Shown here piece by piece: positions 1-12,795 of a DNA stretch of 64,000 nucleotides (position 1 is its first letter; each line of letters opens with the position of its first letter). The stretch lies in the NCBI RefSeq assembly GCF_032854445.1, contig NC_088301.1:21691808-21755807 (forward strand), in the 5' to 3' direction. This stretch comes from Liolophura sinensis (Eukaryota; Mollusca; Polyplacophora; Chitonida; Chitonidae). The notes beneath the pieces are model-generated. The model ran no database searches and was not told the DNA's origin. It saw only the letters and a program-made list of their open reading frames with translations. The translations under genes and the position numbers were made by a program.

Positions 1-1097
1 CGCATAATGCCTTCGTAGTTTTGTGCAATAACCGGTTCTAATAGCCTCAAGCAAATATTCATGATATTCTACAGCAGTTTGCTCGGCATCAACAGTTTAA
101 GAAAAAAAGAAACGCTTACTGATGTAGTAATGTTTTCATGTGTTCCGATACAAAATCATAAGCTTTACCTCCATGTAATGTTACCATGGTCATCGTTTGC
201 AAAGGTAGACAGCTTTATGGAAAGTGCCATGGCGTTAACTGTGCCAAACGCGCCAAAAGCGATAATTCGTGCCTCTACATACATTACGATAATCAACGGT
301 GGCACGCTTTCAGCTTGGATTATTAACTTTCAGAAGGCTTGCAAGAATTCAGAATTTCTGGAATTGTAAATTTTTGTATATAGGCTGAATTCCTGCAGTC
401 TTGCAGTTTGTTTCTACATCGTCTACTGTTATGCATTTGTTGTCAGTTGTTAAGGCTATTTTTCGAAAATAAGTCATTTTGCAATCTAAACTGGGTATGA
501 GATTATTATACTGTGCATACAGCCGAGTTGTATTTGCTTATCCGAATGCTTTAAATATTTTAAAAAAGGAATGCAAATAAAATGCAACAGTTGTAAATAA
601 GCCTGAATGTGCCCTGTGTTTTTTTCTTCATCGCTGTGTTTTTGTGTATTTATACTCGGGTAAAAGCATGCCATGATCTTGAAGGGTCTAATTTCCTCAT
701 GGGAATGTAAGACGTTGATCGAATTCTGATCTGGAATTGTTAAAAAATGCTCCATACAAAATGAATTTCCCGTAGCTTGTCAGACTGGAATTGGACTGTT
801 AACGGGCTTCCTGCCTCAAAGGACTTTGAGGAGCTGAGTCTCAATACGGTTACCCAATGATAGCTGTGTCAAGAAGACACTTACCACGGCTTTAATTTGA
901 TGTCCCATCGTCTGGCCAAGCGCGGTCGAAACACATCAAAGGAGTGAAAAAGATCAATATAGATACATACTCATATGCCTGAGTGACGCAGCTCGCCTAT
1001 CCCCTCCCAGCTCGTCTGCGAGGCCCGGGGCGATTTGGGGGAATATGAGCATGGTTGAATAGCCGTGATCAGATCAGTTCTTTATCTACGTCACTTT
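1..1097. other. No gene seen
   Basis: AT-rich sequence with only short frames and no known repeat. The GC-rich point near 1000-1040 is isolated. Confidence 0.6.
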
Positions 1098-1290
1098 CAA
1101 ACATTGTTCACAAAGTAATGTTACAACACTGTGGGACAGTTTTGTGATATGGTCTTGCTCTGATACGCACGCGCATATGCCAACCCTCCCTTATTTACAC
1201 GTAAAGGTCATATTTAGACATTCTCCACAAAGTCATGTCATACTATCAAGACATTGGTACGGTTTTTGTGATTTGGCCTCGCTCTAATGG
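1098..1290 (+). repeat. Diverged tandem duplication
   Basis: CATTGTTCACAAAGTAATGT with TTTTGTGATATGGTCTTGCT recurs about 120 bp later as CATTCTCCACAAAGTCATGT with TTTTTGTGATTTGGCCTCGC. Confidence 0.6.
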
Positions 1291-2734
1291 TTATAGATAT
1301 ACATGTAGAAATAGCCTTAACAGTTACAGGAGAGAATATGTACTGACATATTTAGCCCAATACACTCAAAAAGTTAACTATGAACATTAACCTACTGTAT
1401 GGACACACCTTTTGTCTAGGTACATATATAATTCCGCTTAAACGTATTCATTATATATGAGGGTATCAGCGGTTAAGCCTATTTGGTGTGGAACAATGTT
1501 TGTAATAGAAGTAACCAAACCCCAGTGCAGAAGTTTTGTATTATGTGCGTAGTTTTGCACGAACTCCATGATTGGGTCATTATTCCCCTTTTCGTTTAAC
1601 GCTTTCTGTCCCTTTAACAGTACCCTTTACATTGTATCCTGTAGAAAGTGCCTTGTCTGTAAGAAAAGCCTCTTGGCATATACCATAGGGAGTGTCGGGT
1701 GAAATTATCAAAGTGTCCAAGGGCACTTGAAAAGAGCGACTGGTCAAATACCTCAAGTGATACAGACGAAAAGAACACCGCCTCATCTTCAGAGCCGCCA
1801 GTTTTATTGACTGCTAATCTCCCGACGACCAAATGCTTGGTCGGTAACCAAGCTTTGAAAATGTCCACTCTAAGGATCATTCGCTGACATTACTGTCTGC
1901 AAACACGACAGGTTTTAAGAAAGTCAATGAGAAGTTCCCAGGGAAGCCATGTACCCAGTGATCTACAAGACGTCAGCATCCTGCGATTAAACCTCTAAGA
2001 TATAATGCTGGGTTGTAATTTAAAAGAAAATCCTTTGAAGAAGCGGTGTGTGAGAAACACATGCATTATCCCTTTGTGGATGGTGGTCGTTTAAATATCT
2101 CGTGTGCACAATCTCTACATGTAATTCCTTTGGGCACTCAATACTTGGCTGGTCATCCCAGCGCCTGCGATTAAAAATTTTTCAAAGTTATATCAATGCT
2201 GTTATATAATGTTATCTTAAGCATCTGTCTCATTTTTGGCTAAATGCCGCACACAAGATACATCGGCATTTATCACGATGGTGGCTTGATCTAAAAAACC
2301 TACTTCTTTTTGCGTGCTTTTGTCGTATGAATGTCTGTTTAGACGGATAGATCAATCTCTTTTAAACAGGACATCATGCCGAAGACAACAATCATCAGGT
2401 ATATAAGGTATTCGTGCCGTGCCAAAAGGTTTAATTGTGCAAGTCGCAAAACGCTGAGCGCCCGTGCATTTGAGTTATCTGGTAACCTGAGCATAGATAT
2501 CTCATGCGACCATCTTTGTTGCATACACCGCATTAGCAACCGCCGTATAGATGTTTGTTATCAACCATATGCACGTGATTAGAGCGTCTCTCGCCCGATG
2601 TTATATGATGGCCGTGGACCTTTTGATACTCGCAAGTGATTTTGATGTAAGAGCCAAAAGGGTATAAGCGTAAGTTTTAGTGTCGTATTCTAGTGAGGTC
2701 AGCGGCCCGTAAAGTGGAATGGACAGTGGTCCAT
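1291..2734. other. No gene seen
   Basis: Overlapping frames on both strands at 1614-1887 and 2339-2582 lack splice signals or recognisable motifs. Confidence 0.55.
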
Positions 2735-3060
2735 TGGGTCAAATGGACCCATTAAACTGATTACATACAGTTCTATAAATCAAATCGACATGGAGCCAAG
2801 GCTTATAGAGTCAAATGGCGTATCAAATCATTAATATATACATACTTATAATCGAGACATGTAGGTCTATCAAAGCGCAATTATAGACATATATAGGCCT
2901 ATCAAATCAAATGTACATAAGCCCGTCGAATGAAATGAGCATAGATTCGGACATCAAATCAAATGGACATATGCCCATCGAGTCAAAGGAAGACAGATAT
3001 AGAGCCACCAAACTATACAAACACAGACCAATTAAGTCAAAAGGACGACATAAATTGAGT
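2735..3060 (+). repeat. Degenerate short tandem repeat
   Basis: Variants of ATCAAATCAAATGGACATAT, each followed by GCCCATCGAGTCAAA-like sequence, recur at irregular spacing of roughly 27-40 bp. Confidence 0.6.
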
Positions 3061-4429
3061 ATTGGCATTACGTGGAATTTTATTAGACATCACTAACTTA
3101 GAATTGCTCAAAATTGCTCAAAAAAGTGAGCCACATTGTTAATTATTTATAAGTGTGAACTTTAATCTATTGGGCGTCGTAGCTTTGGAATTTACTGCGC
3201 ATTTTTGTCACCAGGGTCAAATGTAGATGGGTATCCATTATGTGTCCTGGTCAAGGTGACACCATGTACGCACGCGCATGTTTCTGGTCGTGGGGCACTG
3301 ACCAGAAAGGGTTTCTCACGAACACTCGCATGTCCATTCAGCTGAGAACACCTGCATTTATTTTCGTAGGACAACTTCACAAATAAATTTGGCGCTTTGG
3401 AAACATGAGGCGGACTGATTAAACCAGAGCGACGTTGAACGGGATGATTTATTTTGAAGGGTGCAGTGTCTTTAGGCTCAAGCGAGAAGCAAAAAGAAAG
3501 ACCAATTTAGAATTAAACAATATCCTTTGAGGACGTCTTTTTGATGGTCAGTTTTGCAGATGGTACAAAAAGACGTTTAATGTGATGTGTAACTACAGTA
3601 TAACAATGTACCCATGGAGTTATGTATATTTCTTGCCTGGCATCGTATCTCGTTGGGCAGAATCCTGATGTGGAGATATATATATATATAAGCAGCCAGA
3701 GGACGGCTCATGTACTGACCGATGACGGGCGTGAAGAACTTTTTATCATAAACCAAGAAACGTGCAACAATAAAGCACAGTGCTCATCTTAAACGTATTA
3801 GTACTATCATCACGTCGTGTTGATTAGTAATAGGCAGTTTTCGGAATTTTCTTGTAAATGTTGTGGACATCCCACATAGTATACTAAGAAAGGATTGTGA
3901 AAGTGTCAAAAAGTAGTTCATACGAAATCCTGTGGATAAAACGCATCTAGTTTTGGACTGTTATGCGCATTCAGTCCTTGTTACAACATCGTGTCTATGT
4001 CTTACGTGTAAGGCGCCACTGAATCCCTACCAGGTACTCATGTGAGGATTGTAGCCGATAAGAGTGATGATAAGGCGCTGTCAAATAGCGGCAGGAATAG
4101 TGCTGCCAGACTAGCCTCATGGAATTCTCATTCCAGTATCAGATATAACGGTACATTTGAATATATGGTCAGGACGTAATAGGAGAGCTCTTGATCGTTA
4201 AAATCTAATCCGTTCTTTGATCTTACATATATAGGGCCTACACCTAACTCCAGACGAGACATATTCGAAAGTTGTATTATTGCATGTGTTGGCAAATTAT
4301 CAGAACGTCATGTATGAATATAATATTACATCTTAACTGCGGAATCGCTGTCTCTACCCGTCATTCTTGTCAAGCACAGACAGTAGGGTTGAGACCAAAA
4401 TCTCTTCTCAAATAGAATGGTCCTATCAC
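3061..4429. other. No gene seen
   Basis: It holds a short TA run at about 3676-3691 and a 62-codon Cys-containing minus-strand frame at 3192-3380 without convincing exon borders. Confidence 0.55.
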
Positions 4430-5080
4430 ACCTTTTGTTACGGCCCATCTACGGCTGTCTTTAGCTCAGATCAGCTCATCCACAGCGTCACTGTCACGGC
4501 TCAACCTCGAATGTGTTTCGCTCTGTGAACCTCAGCTCAGCCTCTGTCACTGTTCAGCCTCGGTTATGTTTAGCTCAGAACATTACCTCAGCCAAAGAGG
4601 CCCTGTCACGAGCTCACGACCTCCTCTCAACCAAACCGGCCCTGTTTTAGCTCAGGTCCTCAGTTCAGAGAGAGCGTCCCTGTCACGGCCCAACCTCAGT
4701 TGTGTTTAGCCCAGAACCTCATCTGATCCCGAGCGGCCCTGTTACGGCGCAACCCCACTTTTGTTTAGCTCAGAACCTCAGCTCAGTCAGAGCGATCCTC
4801 TCATATCCATTCTCTGTTGTGTTTTGGCCAGAACCTCATCTCATCCAGAGCGGCCCTGTTACGGCTCACCCACGGCTGTATTTAGCTCAGAACCTCATCT
4901 CATCCAGAGTGGCCATGTCACGGCTCACCCATGGCTGTATTTAGCCCAGAATCTCATCTCATCCAGAGGGGCCCTGTTAAGGCTCATCCACGACTGTATT
5001 TAACCGAGAACCTCATCTCATCCAGAACGGTCCTATCACGGCTCATCCACGGCTGTGTTTAGCCCAGAATCTCATCTAAG
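4430..5080 (+). repeat. 59-bp minisatellite, about 11 copies
   Basis: The unit includes TTTAGCTCAGAACCTCATCT, CATCCAGAGCGGCCCTGTTA and CGGCTCACCCACGGCTGT. The right half is regular and the left half decays. Because 59 is not a multiple of three, frames shift between units and the apparent open frames are not a repeat protein. Confidence 0.93.
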
Positions 5081-5197
5081 AGCCTCCCTGCTTGTTGTTC
5101 CCCCAGCCTTCACAGTTCGCAATGACTTAGACACAATAAGCGTGTCGCCGTTTGGACAGTCTATAACGTTCAACGAACCTCTCTATACCATATGATG

Positions 5198-5376
5198 ATT
5201 TATTTATTTATTTTTATATTGGTATTTTACCTTAATTCACTTACTGACTTGCTGATAGACCCGGAGGGGAAGCCAGCATGAGCTGGAGTTTAACTCACAG
5301 CGACCACATTGTTTTTTTAGACTCCTGGGTCATTACGCCGTGCTGGCGAGCTAACCACCTCTGCCACGGAGGCCTC
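5198..5376 (-). mobile_element. SINE-1, internally deleted
   Basis: The tail (TTTATTTATTTATTTTTATA) and the tRNA-like head (GAAGCCAGCATGAGCTGGAG through CCACGGAGGCCTC) are joined with most of the conserved body missing. Confidence 0.8.
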
Positions 5377-5721
5377 TTCACCACATGTGAGAAAGTTCCC
5401 TCAGTAACTTGCCAAAGGTCGATGGTTTAAACCGGGCACTCCGATTTTCTCCACATATAAAACTGACCACAACTGTACCAGTGAAAAACTGAGTAAGGCT
5501 TTAAACAACAATAAAATATAGAAATACGCGTAAATAAATAAATAGATAAAAAACTAAATCATCAGTGTTGCTTACTCAAGACAAATATTTCACCAAATAA
5601 CGGTTAAGCAACTGCCCACTGGGTTAAATGAAGGTGCTTGTTTGAGCTAACAATTTCGTTGTGATTGATGATGATAACGTGTATACATACAACACTGTGG
5701 CTGAGAATATACGTTACTCAC

Positions 5722-5888
5722 GCCTCACTTGTATCACTGCCAAGGCTTCCTTTGATCCGACTCTCTGGGAATCTGTAATTCCACCCTATCCTCCGGTTTG
5801 TTGATCTCAAACTTGGTAAATTACGAACAGCGAAGTTCACCAGTGGATCATCTCCTACAGGCATTTCTGTTTGGAATCTGCTTTTTTG
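5722..5888 (-). CDS. Candidate internal exon, family unknown
   Basis: On the minus strand the acceptor CAACTTTTCTGTCAG precedes an open phase-0 segment of 167 nt that ends at donor GTGAGT (5721). It encodes about 55 residues including MPVGDDPLVNFAVRNLPSL and RRIGWNYRFPESRIKGSLG. An in-frame ATG upstream, inside the possible acceptor region, would permit a first-exon reading instead. Both splice sites are good, but no homologous family is recognised and no partner exon is evident. Confidence 0.35.
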
Positions 5889-6250
5889 CTGACAGAAAAG
5901 TTGGTTTTTCTCCACCATCGTAACTTTGCCTATTTCCTGCACCGATTATAGTTTATCCAGATCCATTGTTACGGCTATAAACTAGACATCGGGGTCATGT
6001 AACTGTAAATTGACCGGTAATAGGCCGGTTTTCACCACGGTTATACTTGTCACATGTTGCCAAGTATCACACTGTCGTCGCTGCTCTAGTTTTACTCTTC
6101 GTGCTGTAACATTGTAATAGTACATGTAAAATTAGCACACCAAGTATGTAATGGATTTCCAAACAGGTGTTCATCTACCTGTATGCATGGCTTTAAATTA
6201 AATCACGGAAGTCATCATATATCGTACTTTGACAATGGATAACGTCAGAT

Positions 6251-6406
6251 TGATTGATTGATTTATTTGATTGGTGTTTCACGCCGTACTCAAGAATATT
6301 TCACTTATACGACGGCGACGAGCATAATGGAGGGAGGAAACCGGGCAGAGCCTGGGGGAAACCCGCGACCATGCGCAAGTTGATGTCAGACCGTCCCACG
6401 TACATC
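6251..6406 (-). mobile_element. SINE-1, 3' part
   Basis: Tail and body are present (GATTGGTGTTTCACGCCGTA, then TTCACTTATACGACGGCGAC). It stops at CGTCCCACGTAC, with the tRNA-like head absent. Confidence 0.88.
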
Positions 6407-6671
6407 TGCTTGAAGATTTCACATTTAGTCACAAACATACAAAATTCTGTACAACAGTTCCTAAATTTGACAAATATTTCTCTGTACAAATGTCCACCAC
6501 AGTCACTATACTTGTCACCCGTTTTTTTCTTTACGTTTTGTGTTTTTCCATATACCACTTTGTAGGCTCTATACAGGAAATAGCGCGGTATAAGAACACA
6601 ACTATCTCCGTTAATGCAGTCTTTTGCGCACATTTGGATCTGAACAGTGGTTATATTGAAGCAGTCGTGAA

Positions 6672-7195
6672 TTAACAACACAACACACCAAAGGCATTAA
6701 CTGTCAGTAATTTAAATAAAGAAAAATCTTCGTATACTTTGTAAATAAGTAAGCAAAAAAATGATAAACCGCGCTGCCATATAACTTTATGATGACCTAA
6801 AATACAATAATAAAGCAACATGCGTGAACCATCAACAGACCCTATAATAAAGCACTGAAGAGCTAGCTTATGATGCAACGTCAACACATGAATAATACAT
6901 GTTAGGAGTTTCAGTAATGTAAGCACGTCCAGTTCTGTCTGTCGGAAGGGAAAAAGCATCAAATCAAATTCCACATAGTATGGGTGATATATATAAGGGT
7001 CATGTCCGACATTCATATACCATTCGTAGTCCGTAAAAGGCGTTCCAAGTCGATAATCGCAAGATCCATTTCCATAACAACGTTTAACACTAGCTCCCAA
7101 GACATTTGTGGCTAACAGATTATGAAAGTAGAATAAAATGGTCATAGCCATACAATGTGAATGACATAGCTTATTATTGTAGAGTTGACATTGAC
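6672..7195 (-). other. Long open frame of doubtful status
   Basis: A minus-strand frame stays open for about 175 codons up to the edge of a SINE at 7196. Most of it is Leu- and Phe-rich as expected from AT-rich DNA. The central part (VKRCYGNGSCDYRLGTPFTD and beyond) looks more protein-like, and its DNA recurs near 17.0 kb. The only ATG at its head lies inside the SINE. Judged more likely repeat-derived than a gene. Confidence 0.25.
7025..7115 (-). repeat. Diverged repeat shared with 17000-17085
   Basis: The minus strand reads GTGTTAAACGTTGTTATGG then TCTTGCGATTATCGACTTGG. The other copy reads GTGTTATACGTTGTTCAGG then CCTTGCGATTATTGACCTGG. Roughly three quarters of about 55 bases match. Confidence 0.5.
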
Positions 7196-7556
7196 GGTCC
7201 CGGTAGCACGATTGGTAGAGTGTCCGCTTTGGTAGATCCATGGTCAATCCTGGGTCGGGTCACACCCAAGACTTTAAACGTGGGAGTTGCAGCATCCTTG
7301 CTTGGCGTTCAGCATTAAGGGGATAGTGCAGCGACTGGTTGACCCGTATCAGTCTAATGGCTCGGGCGGGACGTCTGACTTGCCTTCGGTCTCAGTGAAG
7401 CTGCACTAGATAAAAGAGCGGTGGAAATCCGTCCAGCAACAATGAAGGTACACTACACGTACATGTACCCTAAGGACTCCTTCGTCGTCATATGACTGAA
7501 AAACTGTTAAGTACGACATTAAACCCCAAGCACTCACTCACTCACTCACTAACTCA
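7196..7556 (+). mobile_element. SINE-2, second tRNA-derived SINE family
   Basis: The head is CGGTAGCACGATTGGTAGAG (A box region) then GGTCAATCCTGGGTCGGGTC (B box region). The body includes GACGTCTGACTTGCCTTCGG and AAGGACTCCTTCGTCGTCAT. It ends in CCCCAAGCACTCACTCACTC. An opposed copy lies at 45732-46082. It shares no body sequence with SINE-1. Confidence 0.85.
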
Positions 7557-7874
7557 CAGTTTAGATATACTGAAGTGGTTTCGTCTGTCAGATGAATCAT
7601 GCAGACCGAAAAAATGAATCAGTCCACACCAAGAACCCTCCCTACATACAAAACAGCAATGTTCCCCTTAAGTAAGAGCAGTTTGACTGGTGAAAGAAAC
7701 TACTGCACTTTGACAACATTTATAACGTAAAGCCGCAGCCGCCTCAGAGGAAGCAGGATAGGATTCTGACAAAATGTACATAGTTACATATATTGCTTTT
7801 ACATGTTCATATTTAATAAAGGATTAGGCCAAGTAGAAAGCCCTCTAATAAAAAAAATGATAAACGATTTGGAC

Positions 7875-8110
7875 AAATAATCTGTTAAATTCATAGAATG
7901 CTGCGTTTTCTTTGTGGTGACTGAATATACTCAGCTACTGCTGCATTTTGTTATGTTATACATGACACATTGTATGTGTGAATTCAACAGAATACTTTTG
8001 TCGGTGTAACATGATATTGTGTGTTGCTAACAACATACTATTATGCTGCATCTATTCTGACATCACTTACAGAACACGATATTATGTTAAATTTAACAGA
8101 TTAGTTCTTA
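7875..8110 (+). mobile_element. Degenerate copy of the CTGTTAA inverted-repeat element
   Basis: AATCTGTTAAATTCATAGAA at the left and TATGTTAAATTTAACAGATT at the right flank an AT-rich core with ATTCAACAGAATACTTTTGT. Both ends are eroded compared with 49074-49295. Confidence 0.5.
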
Positions 8111-8539
8111 CAGTATAGAACGTACTAAACGGAAAGACGTTAACGGGCTTTTCACCGCTTTGAGGTAAGTACATGGTTATATGTGAAACTGCAATCTAAC
8201 GTTAAAACTGTTTGTCATATACACTCGTGTTTTCAACTGCATTTAAAAGCCAAAATTTTAGCACAAAAAATCTGCTAAGCGAGATACAGATAGGACCCAT
8301 CGAAAAGAATCAACATAGCGTTGACCATAACGACTAACACAAGGCTAGGTATACGTCCAGTAGTCGTCATCACCCGTGAACCGAGTTAACCCGTGTCGTA
8401 CCGATAGGAGCCGCACTAGAATGCAAGCAATGACCCCAGACAAATCACTCAGAACCTACTTTGTTTAACTGACCCTCGCCTGATTGAAAATTTTCATTTC
8501 TAAAATTCCGGAACGACTCAAGAAAGTGTTGCCATATGC

Positions 8540-8720
8540 GGTGCGGAAAGATGGCCGAGCTACGGGTCGGCCCCTCACGAGCAGGAGGTGACGGAGCAGC
8601 CAATCACAGCAGGCGTCTCTCGCCGACAGGTTTCCCGAGGAGATTTATGAGCGGGGTTGGCGGGAGTGATGTACGACTGACGACAGAGTAGCGGACCCTT
8701 GCGTCTAGTAACCCGCGCTA
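8540..8720. promoter_or_regulatory. CpG-rich patch with a CCAAT box
   Basis: The stretch is visibly richer in G+C and CpG than its AT-rich surroundings and contains CAGCCAATCACAGC (CCAAT at 8600-8604). It could be a promoter-proximal island, but no exon is recognised beside it on either strand. Confidence 0.2.
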
Positions 8721-9169
8721 CCGACACAAAACATTGCATCAGAATGCGATGACAGTGACCTTACAGGCAACCAGTCATTCTGTCTCTGCCTCACAACTAT
8801 AGTATTTTTTTTTTTTTTACCGCGATACGTAATAAACAATTTTCCGAATTAACGTAACAGTATCTTTATTTCAGATGTGAATCATAGTGATGCCTTCATA
8901 ATACCATCGTCCCAGACAGACAGACGTAGACCTACCCTTAGAGCGTTTCCGGGTGACGAAGAGAGAAGATTTTTACAAAGCCGGTCTAGACATCCCTGAT
9001 GCCAAGACCTGAATGCGTCTCGTATGTCTAATGAGAATACATTCATAATTATATCTGAGCAGGGACACAAAAAACACTACACTATCCACCAAAACCCACT
9101 TTTGCACGACCATGGTGTATAGAATTGCTCTCACAAATTATGATAGGATGAGAAAATACTAATAATCAA

Positions 9170-9385
9170 AACAATAATCTGTTAATTTAAAGAGAATGAC
9201 TATTACTTGAGTGATAATAGAATGTATTTTGATATTATAACATAATGCTGTGAAATATAGTGTTATCTTTATGTTGAATTAAGAGAAAATGTGCGCTATA
9301 TTTGACAAAATAACCTATTGCCATAGCAAAATACATTCTAGCGTCAGTCAAACAATAGACTTTCATTGAACAGATTATTATTGTT
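9170..9385 (+). mobile_element. Diverged copy of the CTGTTAA inverted-repeat element
   Basis: Left arm AATCTGTTAATTTAAAGAGA then GATAATAGAATGTATTTTGA; right arm AAAATACATTCTAGCGTCAG then TTTCATTGAACAGATTATTA. The arms are partly complementary. Confidence 0.7.
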
Positions 9386-9956
9386 TTTGGTTGTTATCTT
9401 GTCTATAAACCTATAGGTATACAGACTTCGAGAATACAGGCTGAGACATTTATTTAGATGTTTTTCAATCTACTTGTAATTAATTGTCCTTTCTCTAACT
9501 GTTCACGGTAAGTGATAGTGATATATGTAAAGAATATAAAAACATATCGACAGACGACATTTGATTTGTACCAGCGCCAGATTACATGAAAAAGAAAGTA
9601 TTTCCAACACGATAAAACTGTATCGCTCAGCCATCTACGTCACGATCGCGCCATTCGGCTTCTTTGTCTATCGACTTTTTTTGTACCATCAGTCAATCAG
9701 TTACATGCATATTCCATGATTCCGACCTTAAGCCATACGAGACCTGGTCAACAAGGATAAAAATTAGTGAAAAAGGATAGAAATAAAGTAAATATATGTA
9801 TAATGTCAACTTGCTGAACTTTTCCTGTCAAACAGTTGATGAACAGCCGTCCAGACATATGAAATTCTCCTTCGATTTTCAACTATATAGTGTTCCCTTT
9901 CAATTGTATATCCATGCGTGGAACTAGCGTATAGTTTCTTCCAGGAGAAACACTTC

Positions 9957-10202
9957 AGGGGGTTAGCGTGCTGGCGCAGCACAGTGACTTAGGAGTCTCT
10001 CACCAGTTCGATCGATCGCTGTGAGTTCAAGTCTGGCTCATGCTGGCTTCCTCTCCGGTCTTACATGGGAGGGTCTTCGCACAATCTGCGGATGGTCATG
10101 AGTTTCCCCCGGGCTCTACCAGGATTTCTCTCACCATAATACTCGCTGTGGTGGTCTGTATAAGTGAAATATTCCTGAATACGGCGTAAAACATAAATTA
10201 AT
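9957..10202 (+). mobile_element. SINE-1, near full length
   Basis: The head starts within the A box region (TTAGCGTGCTGGCGCAGCAC). B box GTGAGTTCAAGTCTGG and the body follow. The CATAATACTCGC segment has diverged, and it ends CGGCGTAAAACATAAATTAA. Confidence 0.9.
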
Positions 10203-12597
10203 ATGTACATTTAAATCAATGTAAAGATAGCTTAGTTAGGAATTTTATAATTTAATTATGTTCATATATATAGACAGCGTTTGCCTTGTAATGTATGCCA
10301 GACTTACGCATGGTAATACATTTGCAAATTTTATCGGAGAAAACGGGCTGTACGTACCACACATGCTGGTTTCACATTAATAACATCTTATTCGGCACGA
10401 AAAGAGACTTCAGTGCTCTGTCATTTACATGACTGTTCATAATAGCACGCCTCAGGCATGTCCGCAAAACAATGTTTAAGTCAATATACAAAGGCGACTA
10501 GGTGAACATTACAATTGTCTTTAGCCGTCTGTTTTCGCTTATACAGTACGTTTGTGTCCATTGTGGTATGGATGTGATTTTATTAAATCAATTTTACGAG
10601 AAAAATCAGAAACACCGACCGGTGTTGTATGTCGCTATTATAGGAATATTATTCGTATCCGAGAAGCCATTAAGTGCAGCCTGTGCTAGCACAATTCCCA
10701 TCAAATTGAAAGAAAACACGACTGTTTCTTATACTGCAAGCAATTTATTGTGTTTCTCTAATTGCCTGCCACACAGTTACCTAACATTCACACCGGACTC
10801 ATCGTACAGGCGATTCTCACGGCGATTCTTTGGCGCCAGACTGGGCGAGCTCACAACTCAGCAGAACGCCAGAAAACTATTTTGATGGAATTTTTTGGGC
10901 TATAAATTTTATTTCGCAGGAGTCTATTTCCCCGTTATATTTTCAGAGACGGTGCGATAACAAGCAGAAGCAGGTTGAACCTCTGTACACAGACTTACTG
11001 ATGCTGAGTGTCAGGCGCTTTCGTTTGCAAAGATGTCAATAAAATGTGACAAAGGAGAAACTAACTGCACCATTTCCAGGAGCGGTTATCAATCCCCTAG
11101 CTAATAACTTGTAATTCTCGTGCTCTCGAATTGACCACATTCATAAATTCTCTATCTTAGACCAAATGGCTTCTTTCCAAAGTTAATATCGTGTACAGTA
11201 TTAGATCGACACCAAATGAGATCGCACCCAATATTTAATGGGCCTCTAACTTGCTTTCTGGTGATGAATAGCAGTTGGCGCTATACAGAGATATGATCTG
11301 CTTCTTTTCGTGTACAAAACAATTGGATAGTTACATATATAGTGCGCAATCAGTTTTCAATGTGCCATTTTCAACCCTCCAAAATTCGTCTCAAGTAAAC
11401 ATTATTAATCAGTGCGTGTGTTTTGTATCACTTTTGAAATTGCCCTGCAGAATCACTCCATAGAGTAGATATTGTTGTCATTCGTAGCCATCATGGTTTT
11501 CATCGCCATTAAAGGGGCATGCATACCCCTGATCGTTTTAACGCCATAATCAAAATGTGTAACTGTAGTAGTGCTTCTTTTTTAACCAACAGAATTATTT
11601 CCGTGGCACAACTGCAGAGAAAGAACGCCGTTCTGGAACTTTGTATTTGAGTATTTATGCCATGTACGCTTTGAGGAGCGGCATGATTCTTTGGGCCTTG
11701 CCGTAATAGCTCAATTACCTCCACTGACCGACAGGCGACCTACGTGTTGACAGGCAAGCTGCGGAATCGCTCAAACAAAAACAAACCGTGCATGTTTCTT
11801 ATTGGTGTGTTTGTACTGTTACACACGGTCTAAATGGCGTTCACAAAATAACCAGTTAACAGCAGGAAATTGGGATCGATGTGGCTCCCGTGAGACCCTG
11901 ACCCCCCTGCCCTTCCTCCCCGACTCCCCGAAACGGTGAGCAGCCAGCCATGCTCCGATCCACACATGCGCCATTCAGGTGAAACATCTACCTGAAAGCA
12001 CATTAAGCTTTTCAGCTTTCTATCCCTACTCTTTATGTTTTTATCCGCACATCGGTTCGGGAGGGCTGTTGGCTGTCCGCGTCATACTGCGCTGCCTATA
12101 ACAGAGGCCTGGCCATCGATCAGAGCGCGGTGTCTTTCCCCGTGCAGTTTTCCCGTGAAGCTCTGTAATGATACGACAGAGAAAAGCAGCCTATGCACTG
12201 CAATTTATCGTTACGGGATGACATGTTAAACTAACCCTGTGTTTTGTGAGTCAGAAATAATAACTGACTCTCACGCATGTATAACATGAAATTCCATTTC
12301 AAATTTGATATTAACGTAATAAAACATGAGCCTGCAGCCATGAATCAAGCTGGATCACAAATTCACTGAAAATTAAGTGTTTTTCTTCCTGTGACAAAGG
12401 AGACATATTGAAGAAAATCAAAACAAAACGTGGAAAGTATTGATTTAACCATTGAACAACCTTAGTTTGGGTTCCCTCGGTAAAGTAACAAGTACTTGTT
12501 AGTAGGTACTCAGAATGGTTTTTGCTTTTGAGCGACTAAAATGGATTTCTTTCTATTGGTTATACAGTTAGACAACAAATAACTAAAAACAAAACAA
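10203..12597. other. No gene seen
   Basis: The longest frame (10502-10885, plus) has no ATG at its head and no recognised motif. A C-rich tract lies at about 11900-11935. Confidence 0.5.
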
Positions 12598-12795
12598 AAC
12601 AATAATCTGTTAAGTTTAACAGAACGTATTCTGTTATTATAAAACAATATTCTGTTATTATAACACAATATTCTGTCTCATTCAACATAAGAATATTTAT
12701 ATTATATTTCACACAATAATGTTGTGCAATAGCGGAATACATTCTGGCACCACTTAGACGACAGACTTTCTGTTAAATTTAACAGGCTATTTTTT
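12598..12795 (+). mobile_element. CTGTTAA inverted-repeat element
   Basis: Left end AATCTGTTAAGTTTAACAGA; right end CGGAATACATTCTGGCACCA then ACTTTCTGTTAAATTTAACA. Three copies of a short core motif, ATATTCTGTTATTATAA, lie inside. The left arm is shortened relative to the right. Confidence 0.75.

Noticed and set aside
3192-3380. Cys-containing minus-strand frame as an exon
   Set aside because: A possible acceptor exists (AAATGCAG) but the candidate donors are weak and the composition is not diagnostic.
4702-5003. Overlapping plus-strand frames as a repetitive protein
   Set aside because: They lie in a 59-bp minisatellite whose period shifts frame each unit.
10502-10885. 127-codon plus-strand open frame as a gene
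   Set aside because: No ATG at its head, no recognisable motif, and no convincing splice sites.
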